Below, piece after piece: positions 18,358 to 26,794 of a stretch of 64,000 nucleotides of DNA (within the stretch, counting starts at the first letter, position 1; each line of letters opens with the position of its first letter). The notes below the pieces were generated by a model. The model was given only the letters and a program-made list of their open reading frames with translations. It had not been told where the DNA came from and searched no databases. This stretch comes from Thermohalobaculum sediminis (GTDB taxonomy: Bacteria > Pseudomonadota > Alphaproteobacteria > Rhodobacterales > Rhodobacteraceae). Position numbers and translations under genes: made by a program. The stretch spans positions 496,001 to 560,000 of the forward strand of contig NZ_JAMFKN010000001.1 in assembly GCF_023487995.1 (NCBI RefSeq), read 5' to 3'.

Positions 18358-20117
18358 CGGAAGCTCCGCCGTCCGGTCCCAGCGCCGGGCGCGCGGAGGC
18401 GGGCGGGACGCCGCCGCCCGCGACCTTCCTCGACCGGCTCGACCGCGCGCTCGCGCGCCTGCTCGACCGCGCCGCGGTCTCGCCCTTTCGTGCCGCGCTG
18501 ATCGTGGCGCTGGTCGCGCTTGCGGTCACGCTGCCGGGGCTCGCGGCGCTGCCCGTCACCGACCGCGACGAGGCGCGCTTCGTGCAGGCCACGAAGCAGA
18601 TGCTGGAGACCGGCGAACTCGTCGACATCCGCTTCCAGGACGAGCCGCGCTGGAAGAAGCCCGTCGGCATCTACTGGCTCCAGGCGGCTGCGACCTCGGC
18701 CTTCGGCGGCACCGAGGCGCCGGTCTGGGCCTACCGCATCCCCTCGGCGCTGGCGGTGGTGCTCGGCGCGCTTGCGACGCTCTGGGCGGCATGGCCGCTC
18801 GCTGGCCCGCGCGCGGCCCTGATCGCCGGCATCGCCCTTCCCACCGCCATCCTCGCAACCGTCGAGGCACACATCGCCAAGACCGACGCGACGCTGATGC
18901 TCTGCGCCGTCGTCGCGCTCGGCGCGCTCGGGCGCGCGCTGGCGGGGCGGTCGGGGCGGCACACCTGGCTCGCCTTCTGGCTCGCGCTCGCGGTCTCGAT
19001 CCTCGTCAAGGGGCCGGTTGTCCCGACAATCGTGGCGCTGGCCGGCGTGGGGGTCTGGCTCGGCCTCCTGCGGCTGCCGCGCCTCGGCGCCCTGCGGCCG
19101 CTTGCGGGCCTCCTGCTGACCGCGCTCATCGTCGCGCCCTGGCTGGTCGCGATCTGGGTGATCTCGGAGGGCCGCTTCTTCGCCGAGTCGGTGGGCGAGG
19201 ACCTGATCGCCAAGGTGCGCGAGGGGCAGGAATCGCATGGCGCGCCGCCGGGGGTCTATCTCGCGCTGGTCTGGCTCACCTTCTGGCCCTGGGCGGCGTT
19301 CCTGCCGCTGGCGGCGCGGCGGCTCTGGGCGGGGCGGCGCGAGGTCGGGGCGGTGCTGGTGCTCGCCTGGGTGGTGCCGTTCTGGCTGCTGCTCGAGGCC
19401 GTGCCGACCAAGCTGCCGCACTACGTCCTGCCGCTCTACCCGGCGCTCGCCATCGCCGTGGGCGCGGCGCTCGCCGGTCCGCCCGCCGCCCCGCCCGGGC
19501 GCTGGCCGGGGCGGCTCGCGGCGGTCCTGATGGCGCTGCCCGCCGTCGGCCTGGGGCTCGCCGTAATCGCGCTGCCGCTCGCGGTCGAGGGCGTGCTGGT
19601 CTGGCAGGCGGCGCTTCTGGGCATCGCGGGCGCGGGCCTCGGGCTTGTGGCGGCCCGGGCCGCGCGGCGCGGCCTGCGGCTCGCTCAGGCGGCGAGCGGC
19701 GTGCTGGCGGCGCTTGCGCTCTATCCGGCCGCGCTCCATTTCGCCCTGCCGGCCATGGCCACCGCCTTCCCCTCGCCCCGCATGGCGGCGCTGGCCGAGC
19801 AGTTCGCGCCCTGCGCCTCGGGGCCGCTGATGTCGCTCGGCTACCGCGAGCCGAGCCTCGTCTTCCTGACCGAGACCGCCACCGTCCTAGGCCCGCCCGA
19901 CGCGATCGCGGCGCGGCTGGTGGCCGATCCCGGCGCGATGGCGCTGGTCGAGAGCCGCTGGCGGCCCATCCTCGACGACCTCCTCGGCCCCGAGGCCCCG
20001 CCGCTGATCGAGCGCGCGGCTCTGAGCTACTTCAACTACAACCGCGGCAAGTCCGAGACCGCGCATCTCCTGACCCGCGACGATCCGCGCTGGGCCGCAT
20101 GCACGCCGCCGCAATAG
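18354..20117 (+). CDS. ArnT/PMT-like glycosyltransferase (GT39/GT83 family)
   Basis: A 587-residue polytopic membrane protein with about twelve hydrophobic helices. The first periplasmic loop has the family motif TDRDEARFVQATKQMLETG and FQDEPRWKKPVGIYWLQ, containing the acidic DE pair used in catalysis. Relatives move a sugar (aminoarabinose, galacturonate or mannose) from an undecaprenyl-phosphate carrier to lipid A, core or protein on the periplasmic side. The likely GTG start overlaps the secG stop by 4 bp. Together with the GT2 and LABN genes it forms a lipid-linked sugar transfer module. The sugar and acceptor are not evident. Confidence 0.83.
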   Translation: MTEAPPSGPSAGRAEAGGTPPPATFLDRLDRALARLLDRAAVSPFRAALIVALVALAVTLPGLAALPVTDRDEARFVQATKQMLETGELVDIRFQDEPRWKKPVGIYWLQAAATSAFGGTEAPVWAYRIPSALAVVLGALATLWAAWPLAGPRAALIAGIALPTAILATVEAHIAKTDATLMLCAVVALGALGRALAGRSGRHTWLAFWLALAVSILVKGPVVPTIVALAGVGVWLGLLRLPRLGALRPLAGLLLTALIVAPWLVAIWVISEGRFFAESVGEDLIAKVREGQESHGAPPGVYLALVWLTFWPWAAFLPLAARRLWAGRREVGAVLVLAWVVPFWLLLEAVPTKLPHYVLPLYPALAIAVGAALAGPPAAPPGRWPGRLAAVLMALPAVGLGLAVIALPLAVEGVLVWQAALLGIAGAGLGLVAARAARRGLRLAQAASGVLAALALYPAALHFALPAMATAFPSPRMAALAEQFAPCASGPLMSLGYREPSLVFLTETATVLGPPDAIAARLVADPGAMALVESRWRPILDDLLGPEAPPLIERAALSYFNYNRGKSETAHLLTRDDPRWAACTPPQ

Positions 20118-20122
20118 CCCGC

Positions 20123-20151
20123 TTGGCCCGCCCGCGCGCATCCACTATGGT
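20123..20151 (+). promoter_or_regulatory. Predicted promoter of the GT2-LABN pair
   Basis: TTGGCC (20123-20128), 17 nt, TATGGT (20146-20151). A transcription start near 20158 would leave a 30-nt leader with GGGAGAGACGCGAGGGAGG before the GT2 ATG at 20188. Confidence 0.45.
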
Positions 20152-20187
20152 CGCGCCCGCCCGGGGGAGAGACGCGAGGGAGGGGGG

Positions 20188-20919
20188 ATGACCGGAACGC
20201 CACGCTTCACCGTCGTCGCCCCGATGCTCAACGAGGCCGAAAACGTCGCGCAGATGGCGCGCGAGATCGCCGAGGCCTGCGCGCCCCTCGCCCCCTTCGA
20301 GGCGATCTTCGTCAATGACGGCTCGACCGACGCTACGCCTGCGCGCATCGCGGCCCTGCGCGCCGAGTTCCCCTGGCTGCGCGAGGTGCGCCACGCCGCG
20401 CCCTGCGGCCAGTCGGCGGCGGTGCGCTCGGGCGTCATCGCCGCGCGCGCGCCGATCGTCTGCACCATCGACGGCGACGGCCAGAACCCGCCGTCGGAAA
20501 TCCCGCGCCTTGTCGCGCCGCTCCTCGCCGGCCGCCCCCGCCTCGGACTGGTGGCGGGCGAGCGGGTCGCGCGCCAGGATTCGAAGCGCAAGCGCTTCGG
20601 CTCGATCCTCGCGAACCGCCTGCGCGCTCGCGTGCTGAGGGACGACACCCGCGACACCGGCTGCGGGCTCAAGGCCTTCCCGCGCGAGGTGTTCCTGAGC
20701 CTGCCCTTCTTCGACCACATGCACCGCTACCTGCCCGCGCTGGTCAAGCGCGAGGGCTGGGAGATCGAGCGCATCGACGTGAGCCACCGCGCCCGCGCCG
20801 CGGGCCGCTCGAAATACACCAATCTCGGGCGGCTCATGGTCAGCGTCATGGACCTCGTCGGCGTCTGGTGGCTGATCCACCGCCGCCGCCTGCCGGTCGT
20901 CACCCACGAGGACCCCTGA
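20188..20919 (+). CDS. Polyprenyl-phosphate glycosyltransferase (GT2, DPM1/ArnC-like)
   Basis: A 243-residue GT-A protein: VVAPMLNEAENVAQM at the N-terminus, FVNDGSTDAT, and CTIDGDGQNPPSEIPRL with the metal-binding DxD. RDTGCGLKAFPREVF is typical of dolichol- or undecaprenyl-phosphate sugar synthases. It has no ArnC-type C-terminal membrane helices, so it should act as a peripheral inner-membrane enzyme charging a polyprenyl phosphate with a sugar. That product is the donor an ArnT-like enzyme needs, which fits the gene next door. Its stop codon overlaps the following ATG (TGATG). Confidence 0.88.
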   Translation: MTGTPRFTVVAPMLNEAENVAQMAREIAEACAPLAPFEAIFVNDGSTDATPARIAALRAEFPWLREVRHAAPCGQSAAVRSGVIAARAPIVCTIDGDGQNPPSEIPRLVAPLLAGRPRLGLVAGERVARQDSKRKRFGSILANRLRARVLRDDTRDTGCGLKAFPREVFLSLPFFDHMHRYLPALVKREGWEIERIDVSHRARAAGRSKYTNLGRLMVSVMDLVGVWWLIHRRRLPVVTHEDP

Positions 20920-21230
20920 TGCAGATCCTCATGTCGGCGCTGGGCGCGCAGACGCGGGCCGAGCTGATCTGGATCCTCGTGGGCCTGGGCGGGCAGGCGC
21001 TGTTCATGATGCGCTTCCTGATCCAGTGGATCGCCTCCGAGAAGGCGCGCCGCTCGGTCGTGCCGGTCGCGTTCTGGTGGTTCTCGATCGGGGGGGCGGC
21101 GATCCTGCTCGCCTACGCGATCTATCGCGCCGACCCGGTGTTCATCCTCGGCCAGTCGCTGGGGTTCTTCATCTACACGCGAAACCTCTGGTTGATCCAC
21201 GCCGAGCGCCGCCGCGACCGGCTGCCGTGA
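20919..21230 (+). CDS. LABN-domain small membrane protein
   Basis: A 103-residue protein with three hydrophobic helices and the pattern GLGGQALFMMRFLIQWIASEKARRSVVPVAFWWFS. This is the lipid-A-disaccharide synthase N-terminal-like (LABN) domain, here as a stand-alone protein. Such small proteins commonly accompany GT2 and ArnT-like genes and are thought to help handle polyprenyl-linked sugars, though the mechanism is not settled. It overlaps the GT2 stop codon by one base. Confidence 0.85.
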   Translation: MQILMSALGAQTRAELIWILVGLGGQALFMMRFLIQWIASEKARRSVVPVAFWWFSIGGAAILLAYAIYRADPVFILGQSLGFFIYTRNLWLIHAERRRDRLP

Positions 21231-21287
21231 CGGGCCGGGCGGCGAATTCATCCACATGAAATCGCCCCCGCCACGGCCTTCCGCACC

Positions 21288-21316
21288 TTGCCGCCCCGGC
21301 CGGAATCCCGTATACG
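21288..21316 (+). promoter_or_regulatory. Predicted pyrG promoter
   Basis: TTGCCG (21288-21293), exactly 17 nt, TATACG (21311-21316). Initiation near 21323 gives a leader of about 60 nt. pyrG is thus probably transcribed independently of the sugar-transfer genes before it. Confidence 0.55.
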
Positions 21317-21384
21317 TCAAATCCCGTAATACGACATAAGGGGCCGCGGCACGCGCCCCATACAACATCTACGGGGTTCCGGGC

Positions 21385-23028
21385 ATGGCGCGATTCATCT
21401 TCATCACCGGCGGCGTGGTTTCGTCGCTCGGCAAGGGCCTCGCGTCGGCGGCGCTCGGGGCGCTGTTGCAGGCGCGTGGCTACACGGTGCGGCTGCGCAA
21501 GCTCGACCCCTATCTGAACGTCGACCCCGGCACGATGTCGCCCTTCGAGCATGGCGAGGTCTTCGTCACCGATGACGGGGCCGAGACCGACCTCGACCTC
21601 GGCCATTACGAGCGCTTCACCGGCGTGGCCGCCCGGCGCACCGATTCCATCTCGTCGGGCCGGATCTACCAGAACGTGCTCGACAAGGAGCGTCGCGGCG
21701 ACTACCTCGGCAAGACCATCCAGGTGATCCCCCACGTCACGAACGAGATCAAGGACTTCCTCCGCATCGGCGAGGATGGGACCGATTTCATGCTGTGCGA
21801 GATCGGCGGCACGGTGGGCGACATCGAGGGGCTGCCCTTCTTCGAGGCCATCCGCCAGTTCGCGCAGGAAAAACCCCGCGGCCAGTGCATCTTCATGCAC
21901 CTGACGCTGCTGCCCTACCTCGCCGCCTCGGGCGAGCTGAAAACGAAACCCACCCAGCACTCGGTCAAGGAACTGCGCGCCATCGGCATCGCGCCCGACG
22001 TGCTGGTCTGCCGCACCGAGCACCCGATCCCCGAGACCGAGCGCGCCAAGATCGCGCTGTTCTGCAACGTGCGGCCCGAGGCGGTGATCCCCGCCATGGA
22101 CCTCGCCTCGATCTACGAAGCACCACTGGCCTACCACGCCGTGGGCCTCGACCAGGCGGTGCTCGACGCCTTCGCGATCCAACCCGCGCCGCGCCCCAAC
22201 CTTGCCGTCTGGCAGGACGTGGTCGAGCGCATCCACCACCCCGACGGCGAGGTGCGCATCGCGGTGGTGGGCAAGTACACCCGGCTCGAGGACGCCTACA
22301 AGTCGATCGCCGAGGCGCTGACCCATGGCGGCATCGCCAACCGCGTCAAGGTCCGCGCCGAGTGGATCGACAGCGAGATCTTCGAGCGCGAGGACCCCAC
22401 CCCCTGGCTCGAAGGCTTCCACGGCATCCTCGTCCCCGGCGGCTTCGGCGAGCGCGGGACCGAGGGCAAGATCCGCGCGGCCCAATTCGCGCGCGAGCGC
22501 AGCGTGCCATACCTCGGCATCTGCCTCGGCATGCAGATGGCGGTGATCGAGGCGGCGCGAAACCTCGCGGGGCTCAAGACCGCGGGCTCCGAGGAGTTCG
22601 ACCACGAAGCCGGCGCGCGCCGCTTCGAGCCGGTGGTCTACCACCTCAAGGAATGGGTCGAGGGCAACCGCACCATCAAGCGCGAGGTGAGCGACCAGAA
22701 GGGCGGCACCATGCGCCTCGGCGCCTACAACGCCACGCTGTCCGAGGGCTCGAAGGTCGCGGAGATCTACGGCTCCCGCGCCATCTCGGAACGCCACCGC
22801 CACCGCTACGAGGTCGACATCAAGTACCGCGAGAAGCTGGAGGAAGCGGGGCTGAAGTTCTGCGGCATGTCGCCCGATGGGAGGCTGCCCGAGATCGTGG
22901 AGTTCGAGGGGCATCCGTGGTTTATTGGGGTCCAGTTCCACCCGGAGCTGAAGTCGAAACCCTTCCAGCCGCACCCGCTGTTTGCGGATTTCGTGCGGGC
23001 AGCGGTGGAGCAGTCGAGGCTGGTTTGA
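21385..23028 (+). CDS. pyrG: CTP synthase (glutamine-hydrolysing)
   Basis: A 547-residue enzyme with two domains. The N-terminal synthetase domain shows [50 protein letters not shown] and GGTVGDIEG. The C-terminal class I glutamine amidotransferase domain has LGICLGMQ (nucleophile Cys) and VQFHPE (His-Glu). It converts UTP to CTP. The length is normal. In alphaproteobacteria pyrG often follows secG directly; here three sugar-transfer genes lie between them. It marks the end of normal-GC sequence: a low-GC stretch begins right after its stop. Confidence 0.97.
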   Translation: MARFIFITGGVVSSLGKGLASAALGALLQARGYTVRLRKLDPYLNVDPGTMSPFEHGEVFVTDDGAETDLDLGHYERFTGVAARRTDSISSGRIYQNVLDKERRGDYLGKTIQVIPHVTNEIKDFLRIGEDGTDFMLCEIGGTVGDIEGLPFFEAIRQFAQEKPRGQCIFMHLTLLPYLAASGELKTKPTQHSVKELRAIGIAPDVLVCRTEHPIPETERAKIALFCNVRPEAVIPAMDLASIYEAPLAYHAVGLDQAVLDAFAIQPAPRPNLAVWQDVVERIHHPDGEVRIAVVGKYTRLEDAYKSIAEALTHGGIANRVKVRAEWIDSEIFEREDPTPWLEGFHGILVPGGFGERGTEGKIRAAQFARERSVPYLGICLGMQMAVIEAARNLAGLKTAGSEEFDHEAGARRFEPVVYHLKEWVEGNRTIKREVSDQKGGTMRLGAYNATLSEGSKVAEIYGSRAISERHRHRYEVDIKYREKLEEAGLKFCGMSPDGRLPEIVEFEGHPWFIGVQFHPELKSKPFQPHPLFADFVRAAVEQSRLV

Positions 23029-23104
23029 GTGGAGATAAATTTGATGAGCTATCTCGCAATAGCGCGGTGAATTTTACGCGGGATGCGTGTTCGGCTGCAC
23101 GCCG

Positions 23105-23812
23105 TCAGGAATGGATAGTGACGGAGGCGATCACAGTCCTGACAAGTTTCTCGAACGAGGAGAGTGCCGATCCGCCTCTCTCCGGAATCCACCCATCAAT
23201 GAGACTTACCTGTACGAGCACAATTACAATCGCCGCCTTTGGATCGACCTCGCGCTTTCTGAACCAGACGGCGCAATGAAGCGCGCGGCTCTGGGCGTGC
23301 AGATTTAGCCCTGCCGCGAGATGTTCCTCATAGACGAAATGTGAGTCAGTACAAAAGATCATTTGATCGTCCTTGGGAGTTGGCAATGGAAGCTCATGGC
23401 GATTCCAGTTGAAGAGCTTCACGCTCAGAGATTCTTCCGCGCGCCGTTGTCGGTTCAGAGACCACATATGCGAACGGAGAATCTCCTGCGCATGCCACTC
23501 GGCGGCAAAGCTATCCGGCTTGTCGTCCGCGCGCGGGAAATGGTGGTCCTTCTCGTAGACCTCGATCTGTATCGTGTGACCGGATGACAACGTCTTGAGA
23601 AAGCGTGCCGCGCGTTCTCCACGTCCGAGCGCTGGGTCGCGTTGAAGGACGAAGCCGGAAGGAAGGTCGATCCCGATGTGACGTGGCCCCTCGGCAGCCG
23701 CACCCTCCGTCGAATTTGCATGGCCGCCCATCGCCGTCGCGGACAATGCCATCGCCACGATGAATACTGCGATGATCGAGATCCTGCTCGACTGTCGCGT
23801 GACAAAAATCAT
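23105..23812 (-). CDS. Secreted orphan protein in a low-GC stretch, unknown function
   Basis: A 235-residue protein with an N-terminal signal peptide (hydrophobic residues ~12-27, likely cleavage near GGHA-NS). The mature part has two Cys (IFCTDS and ALHCAVW) that could pair in the periplasm, and no motif I recognise. Its base composition is about 53-57% GC, against about 70% nearby, and it uses codons that are rare in the neighbouring genes. This suggests recent horizontal acquisition. No transposase, integrase or repeat was seen at its edges. Confidence 0.6.
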   Translation of the reverse strand: MIFVTRQSSRISIIAVFIVAMALSATAMGGHANSTEGAAAEGPRHIGIDLPSGFVLQRDPALGRGERAARFLKTLSSGHTIQIEVYEKDHHFPRADDKPDSFAAEWHAQEILRSHMWSLNRQRRAEESLSVKLFNWNRHELPLPTPKDDQMIFCTDSHFVYEEHLAAGLNLHAQSRALHCAVWFRKREVDPKAAIVIVLVQVSLIDGWIPERGGSALSSFEKLVRTVIASVTIHS

Positions 23813-24079
23813 TTAAAGCCTGGATTTCCGAACTCCGTTCATCCCCCTTGATGAAGCCGCCGTGTAGAGCGGAAGTCAAGCCAGTGAACGCCGGTGCCGC
23901 GTGTGGTTCAACGCCCGCGGGGTGTGTCGTGCCGCGCGCGCCTGCGGGTTGATCTACAATGATGCACCCCTCTTGCCGCTCGACCGGGCTGCCCCGCCAT
24001 GGCAACCCACCTTCGGCGATACCACCCACCCCACGGCGCGGCGCCGCCGCCAGCTCCCGGGCCTCCCGCCGCGCCCCCG

Positions 24080-24292
24080 TCAAACCTCCCGCTTGGTCAC
24101 TTCCTTCGGCCCATGCCGCCCGAGGATCTCCCGCACCTCGTGCTCGATGTCGTTCGGGGTGATCACCTTGAGCGCGGTATCGTCGTTGCCGAGGAACATC
24201 GTCTCGCGCGCGAAGCCTGCGTTGATCAGGTCGTCCAGCGCGTTGCGCGCTGTGTCGGCGGACCCGAAATGTCCGGTGAGGGTCTTGGCCAT
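24080..24292 (-). CDS. Small conserved-looking protein, unknown function
   Basis: A 70-residue soluble protein starting MAKTLTGHFGSADTARNALDDL. The pattern of an amphipathic helix followed by a Gly-Phe turn loosely resembles one half of general-stress (YflT/17M-type) domains, but this is weak. GGGAGGCGAAG directly before the ATG gives a strong ribosome binding site. The 267 bp on its far side, up to the orphan gene at 23105-23812, hold nothing recognisable. It precedes neither promoter nor terminator signals that I can identify. Confidence 0.6.
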   Translation of the reverse strand: MAKTLTGHFGSADTARNALDDLINAGFARETMFLGNDDTALKVITPNDIEHEVREILGRHGPKEVTKREV

Positions 24293-24404
24293 CTTCGCCT
24301 CCCATTGACGGCCAATTCGTCGTGGCGGCGAGCGACTCCCGGTCGGCAGCATAGCATATCGGCGCCGCCCGTGGGGCGCGGGGTTCGGACCGCGATGCGC
24401 CCTC

Positions 24405-24686
24405 TCACGGGAGCAGGTCGTGGCACCGCTGTTTCGCGTAGTCCCATGCCGAGAACTCCGGCGCGCGCTCGGGCCCGCTGATCCAGGGGTCGTCGCCGAA
24501 CAGCACGTAGCTCTCGAAAAGCTCCGCCGCCGTCTTCGCGGCCTCGGGGTCGAGGCAGCGATCGACGATCTGCTTGCACGCCGCAACCGCGGCCTCGTAG
24601 CTGTCGAAGCGGCCATGGGTGTAGCGCTCGTCCTCGTCCATGTAGTGGAAGTTGTCGTCGACATGGACCGTCCACTGCTCAGTCAT
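24405..24686 (-). CDS. Conserved hypothetical protein, acidic, 93 aa
   Basis: A 93-residue protein starting MTEQWTVHVDDNFHYMDEDE, with many acidic and aromatic residues and the segments GRFDSYEAAVAACKQIVD and LFGDDPWISG. No family name can be given. Its ATG overlaps the end of the HD-hydrolase gene by 8 bp, so the two are very probably co-translated. GGAGGCGGAGTTGCGCG lies upstream, within the previous gene. Confidence 0.7.
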   Translation of the reverse strand: MTEQWTVHVDDNFHYMDEDERYTHGRFDSYEAAVAACKQIVDRCLDPEAAKTAAELFESYVLFGDDPWISGPERAPEFSAWDYAKQRCHDLLP

Positions 24687-25236
24687 CGCGCAACTCCGCC
24701 TCCAGCACCCTCTCCACCTCCGCCGCCGCCGCGTCGAACTCGGCCTCGAGCCAAGCATTCGTGCCGCGCAGCCCCGCCACCACGCGGCGCGCCCAGTCGA
24801 GATAGGCGGCCTTCGTCGCAAGGTCCCAGTCCGCCGGTGGCGAGGCCGCCAGCGCCCGCAGGTTCGAGGTCTTGTCCGCCAGCTTGATCGCCTTGGCGCG
24901 GTCCGACTTCTTCGGCGCCATCTCGACCTGAAGCGCCTTGCGGACATGCTTGTCCAGCGCCTTGTCGTCGGTCACCTCGGCCACCAGGTCGGCCACGTCG
25001 GGGTTGAAGTGGTCCGCGATCTCGGCATGCGTGACCCCGGCATCCTCGATCGCGTCGTGCAGCATCGCCGCCGCGATCAGGTTGGGGTCGCTGCCCCCGG
25101 TCGCCTCGGCCACCAGAGCCGCGACTTCCGCCAGGTGGTTGACATAGGGCTCGGCCGCCACGCCCTTGCGGCGCTGTCCGGCGTGCCATTGCGCCGCGCG
25201 GTGACAGGCGCGGGTGACGAGCAGGATCGTGGTCAC
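24679..25236 (-). CDS. HD-domain hydrolase of the MESH1/SpoT type
   Basis: A 185-residue protein with the HD-phosphohydrolase layout of ppGpp hydrolases: HAGQRRKGVAAEPYVNHLAEVA, then MLHDAIEDAGVTHAEIADHF (the HD and ED residues), and later KLADKTSNLRAL. It lacks synthetase, TGS and ACT domains, so it resembles stand-alone small alarmone hydrolases and MESH1, which act on (p)ppGpp or NADPH. GTG 25236 is preferred as start because AAGGAG lies 10 nt upstream; an ATG at 25266 would place that site inside the gene. Confidence 0.78.
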   Translation of the reverse strand: MTTILLVTRACHRAAQWHAGQRRKGVAAEPYVNHLAEVAALVAEATGGSDPNLIAAAMLHDAIEDAGVTHAEIADHFNPDVADLVAEVTDDKALDKHVRKALQVEMAPKKSDRAKAIKLADKTSNLRALAASPPADWDLATKAAYLDWARRVVAGLRGTNAWLEAEFDAAAAEVERVLEAELRDD

Positions 25237-25469
25237 GGGAGAGGGTCTCCTTCCTCGTGGCCCCAAGCCCTGCGCCGGGCCGGGGGCCGTTGCAGGTTCG
25301 CGATGTTCGGGAACACCTCCAGTATGGGCATGCGGGCCGCCGGCCGCAACCCCTTGCGTGGACGCGCCGCAGCGGAGTTCGGATTTCCGCCGGATAACAG
25401 ACGCCTGGCCATGCTTTCACGCGCGAAGGCGCCGCCGGCCGGGCGCTACGCCCCGGGGCCATTCTGGGC

Positions 25470-25475
25470 TATACT
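25470..25475 (+). promoter_or_regulatory. -10 element (TATACT) before a 65-aa gene
   Basis: TATACT preceded by GC, in the 279-bp gap between the HD-hydrolase gene and the small gene at 25516. The -35 region at the proper distance is poor. The rest of the gap shows nothing recognisable. Confidence 0.35.
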
Positions 25476-25515
25476 GCACATGTCCGTGCCCCCGGGCCAA
25501 GGGAGGAGACGACCG

Positions 25516-25713
25516 ATGACCACCCGCTACATGGTCGGCACCAGCGAGGCCAATCGCAGCCTCAGCGTCACCGTCGAGGCCGAGGACGCGCTCATCGCCG
25601 CGCTCAAGGTCAAGCACGAGCACCCCGGCGCGATGATCACCTATGTCCGCAAGGCCAACGCCCGCGGCGACCGGCGCAACCCGCATCCCGACATGGCCGA
25701 AGCCGACGGCTGA
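25516..25713 (+). CDS. Small protein of 65 aa, unknown function
   Basis: A 65-residue protein starting MTTRYMVGTSEANRSLSVTV. It has a beta-alpha-beta-like pattern (SVTVEAEDALIAALKVKHEHPGAMITYV) and a charged tail. GGGAGGAGACGACCG gives a clear ribosome binding site, and a -10 element lies 41 nt upstream. No family is recognised. A strong palindrome 12 bp after its stop separates it from the convergent Gly-rich gene. Confidence 0.6.
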   Translation: MTTRYMVGTSEANRSLSVTVEAEDALIAALKVKHEHPGAMITYVRKANARGDRRNPHPDMAEADG

Positions 25714-25724
25714 CCGCACGCAAA

Positions 25725-25748
25725 GGCCCGGCGGTTTCCCGCCGGGCC
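25725..25748. terminator. Bidirectional hairpin between convergent genes
   Basis: Perfect 10-bp arms, GGCCCGGCGG (25725-25734) and CCGCCGGGCC (25739-25748), with loop TTTC. On the minus strand the stem is followed by TTTG, a short T-tract. It lies between the stop codons of the 65-aa gene and the Gly-rich gene. Confidence 0.6.
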
Positions 25749-25776
25749 CCAGGCTGGCGAGCCGTTCACGCGTGGA

Positions 25777-26613
25777 TCAGTCGATGCCCAGCAGGTCCGC
25801 GAGCGCGTCCGCGATCGAGGGTGTCGCATCCTTCACCGCGCTTTCCAGCGCCGTCTGCTCGCTGGCGACAGCGACCGCGGCCTCGTCCTCGGCCGCAGCG
25901 ACGGCGGCCTGGGCCTCGGCCACATCCGTGCTGGCGTCGAGGGCCGAGCTCACCGCGTCGGCAAGGTCGGCCTCGGCGGCGCCGAGGGCCGCGGCGGCAT
26001 CGGCCACGGCGGCCTCCGCCTCGGCGATGTCGGCCTCGTCCGCGGCGGGGTCGGACGAGATGGCCGCAAGATCGGCTTCGGCGGCCGCGAGGTCGGCCTC
26101 GGCGTCCGCGACCGCCGCCGCCTCGGCGTCCGCGAGTTCTGCTTCGGCGGCCGCGAGGTCGGCCTCGGCCTGTGCTGCGGCCTCGCGTGCGGCGCCATAG
26201 GCCACGGCCGTGCCGACGGCCGAGTGAGGCGCTGCATTCTCGCGCGCCGGCTGGGCCGCGTGCGCCGCGTTGCCTCGACCAAGGCCCGAGGCCGTCGCGC
26301 CGCGTCCGTTTGTCGACTTCTCGCCGCTCTTCCCCCGGCCGTGCCCCCTGCCGGGGCCGCCGTCCGAATCCGCGGCGTCAGCCCCGCTCGCATCTGCGCC
26401 ACCGGCATTGCCGTTGCCGTTCCCGCCGCCGTTCCCGCCGCCGTTGCCGCCGCCGTTCCCGCCACCATTGCCGCCCGCGGCGGCATGCGCCGTGGCGGCC
26501 GAGATCGACGGGCCATTCTCGCTCGGCGCGATCTCGAGCGGCAGCAGCGCGGCCGCGAGCGCCACGGCGCTTGCGGTCGCGACGAGCTTCTTGGTGCGGG
26601 TCATGACTGACAT
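25777..26613 (-). CDS. Secreted Gly/Asn-repeat protein with Ala-Glu-Asp coiled-coil repeats
   Basis: A 278-residue protein. A signal peptide ends near ATAHA (about residue 42). Tandem GGGN repeats follow, then GPGRGHGRG and the block GATASGLGRGNAAHA with SAVGTAVAYGAA. The C-terminal half is almost entirely Ala, Glu and Asp (EADLAAAEAELADAEA) and should form a long acidic helix or coiled coil. The order signal, Gly repeat, RGHGRG, LG-NAAHA, VG-AY matches the protein at 8497-9069, so they are paralogs. A 28-bp exact direct repeat at 26076 and 26142 shows internal duplication of 22 codons. Its function is unknown. Confidence 0.7.
   Translation of the reverse strand: MSVMTRTKKLVATASAVALAAALLPLEIAPSENGPSISAATAHAAAGGNGGGNGGGNGGGNGGGNGNGNAGGADASGADAADSDGGPGRGHGRGKSGEKSTNGRGATASGLGRGNAAHAAQPARENAAPHSAVGTAVAYGAAREAAAQAEADLAAAEAELADAEAAAVADAEADLAAAEADLAAISSDPAADEADIAEAEAAVADAAAALGAAEADLADAVSSALDASTDVAEAQAAVAAAEDEAAVAVASEQTALESAVKDATPSIADALADLLGID
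26076..26169. repeat. Internal 66-bp tandem duplication in the coiled-coil gene
   Basis: The same 28 bases occur at 26076-26103 and 26142-26169, 66 bp (22 codons) apart. Both encode the AEADLAAAEA unit. This suggests repeat expansion of the helical region. Confidence 0.6.
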
Positions 26614-26794
26614 CCCTCTCTCCCGGATTTGCATCTTCGTCGCCGATGAACGCAATGTCGGGCGGCAGGGAAAGCCACGCCCCCCGAGGGGTCGGGGAGC
26701 TCGCGGCACGGCAGCAAGCAGGTGCCGTCGCGGGATAACCGCGCAGGGTGGGAAAGGTTCCCGGGCGCGCACGCACGCGGGCGAGGCGTGCCGC

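Noticed and set aside
21327-21335. TAATACGAC before pyrG, identical to the first nine bases of the T7 phage promoter
   Set aside because: The match stops after nine bases and no phage gene is near. A normal promoter with 17-nt spacing lies just upstream, so this is taken as chance.
26400-26475. Tandem 12-bp repeats that at first look array-like
   Set aside because: They are contiguous, without spacers, in frame and encode GGGN units of the secreted protein, so they are coding microsatellite repeats, not CRISPR.
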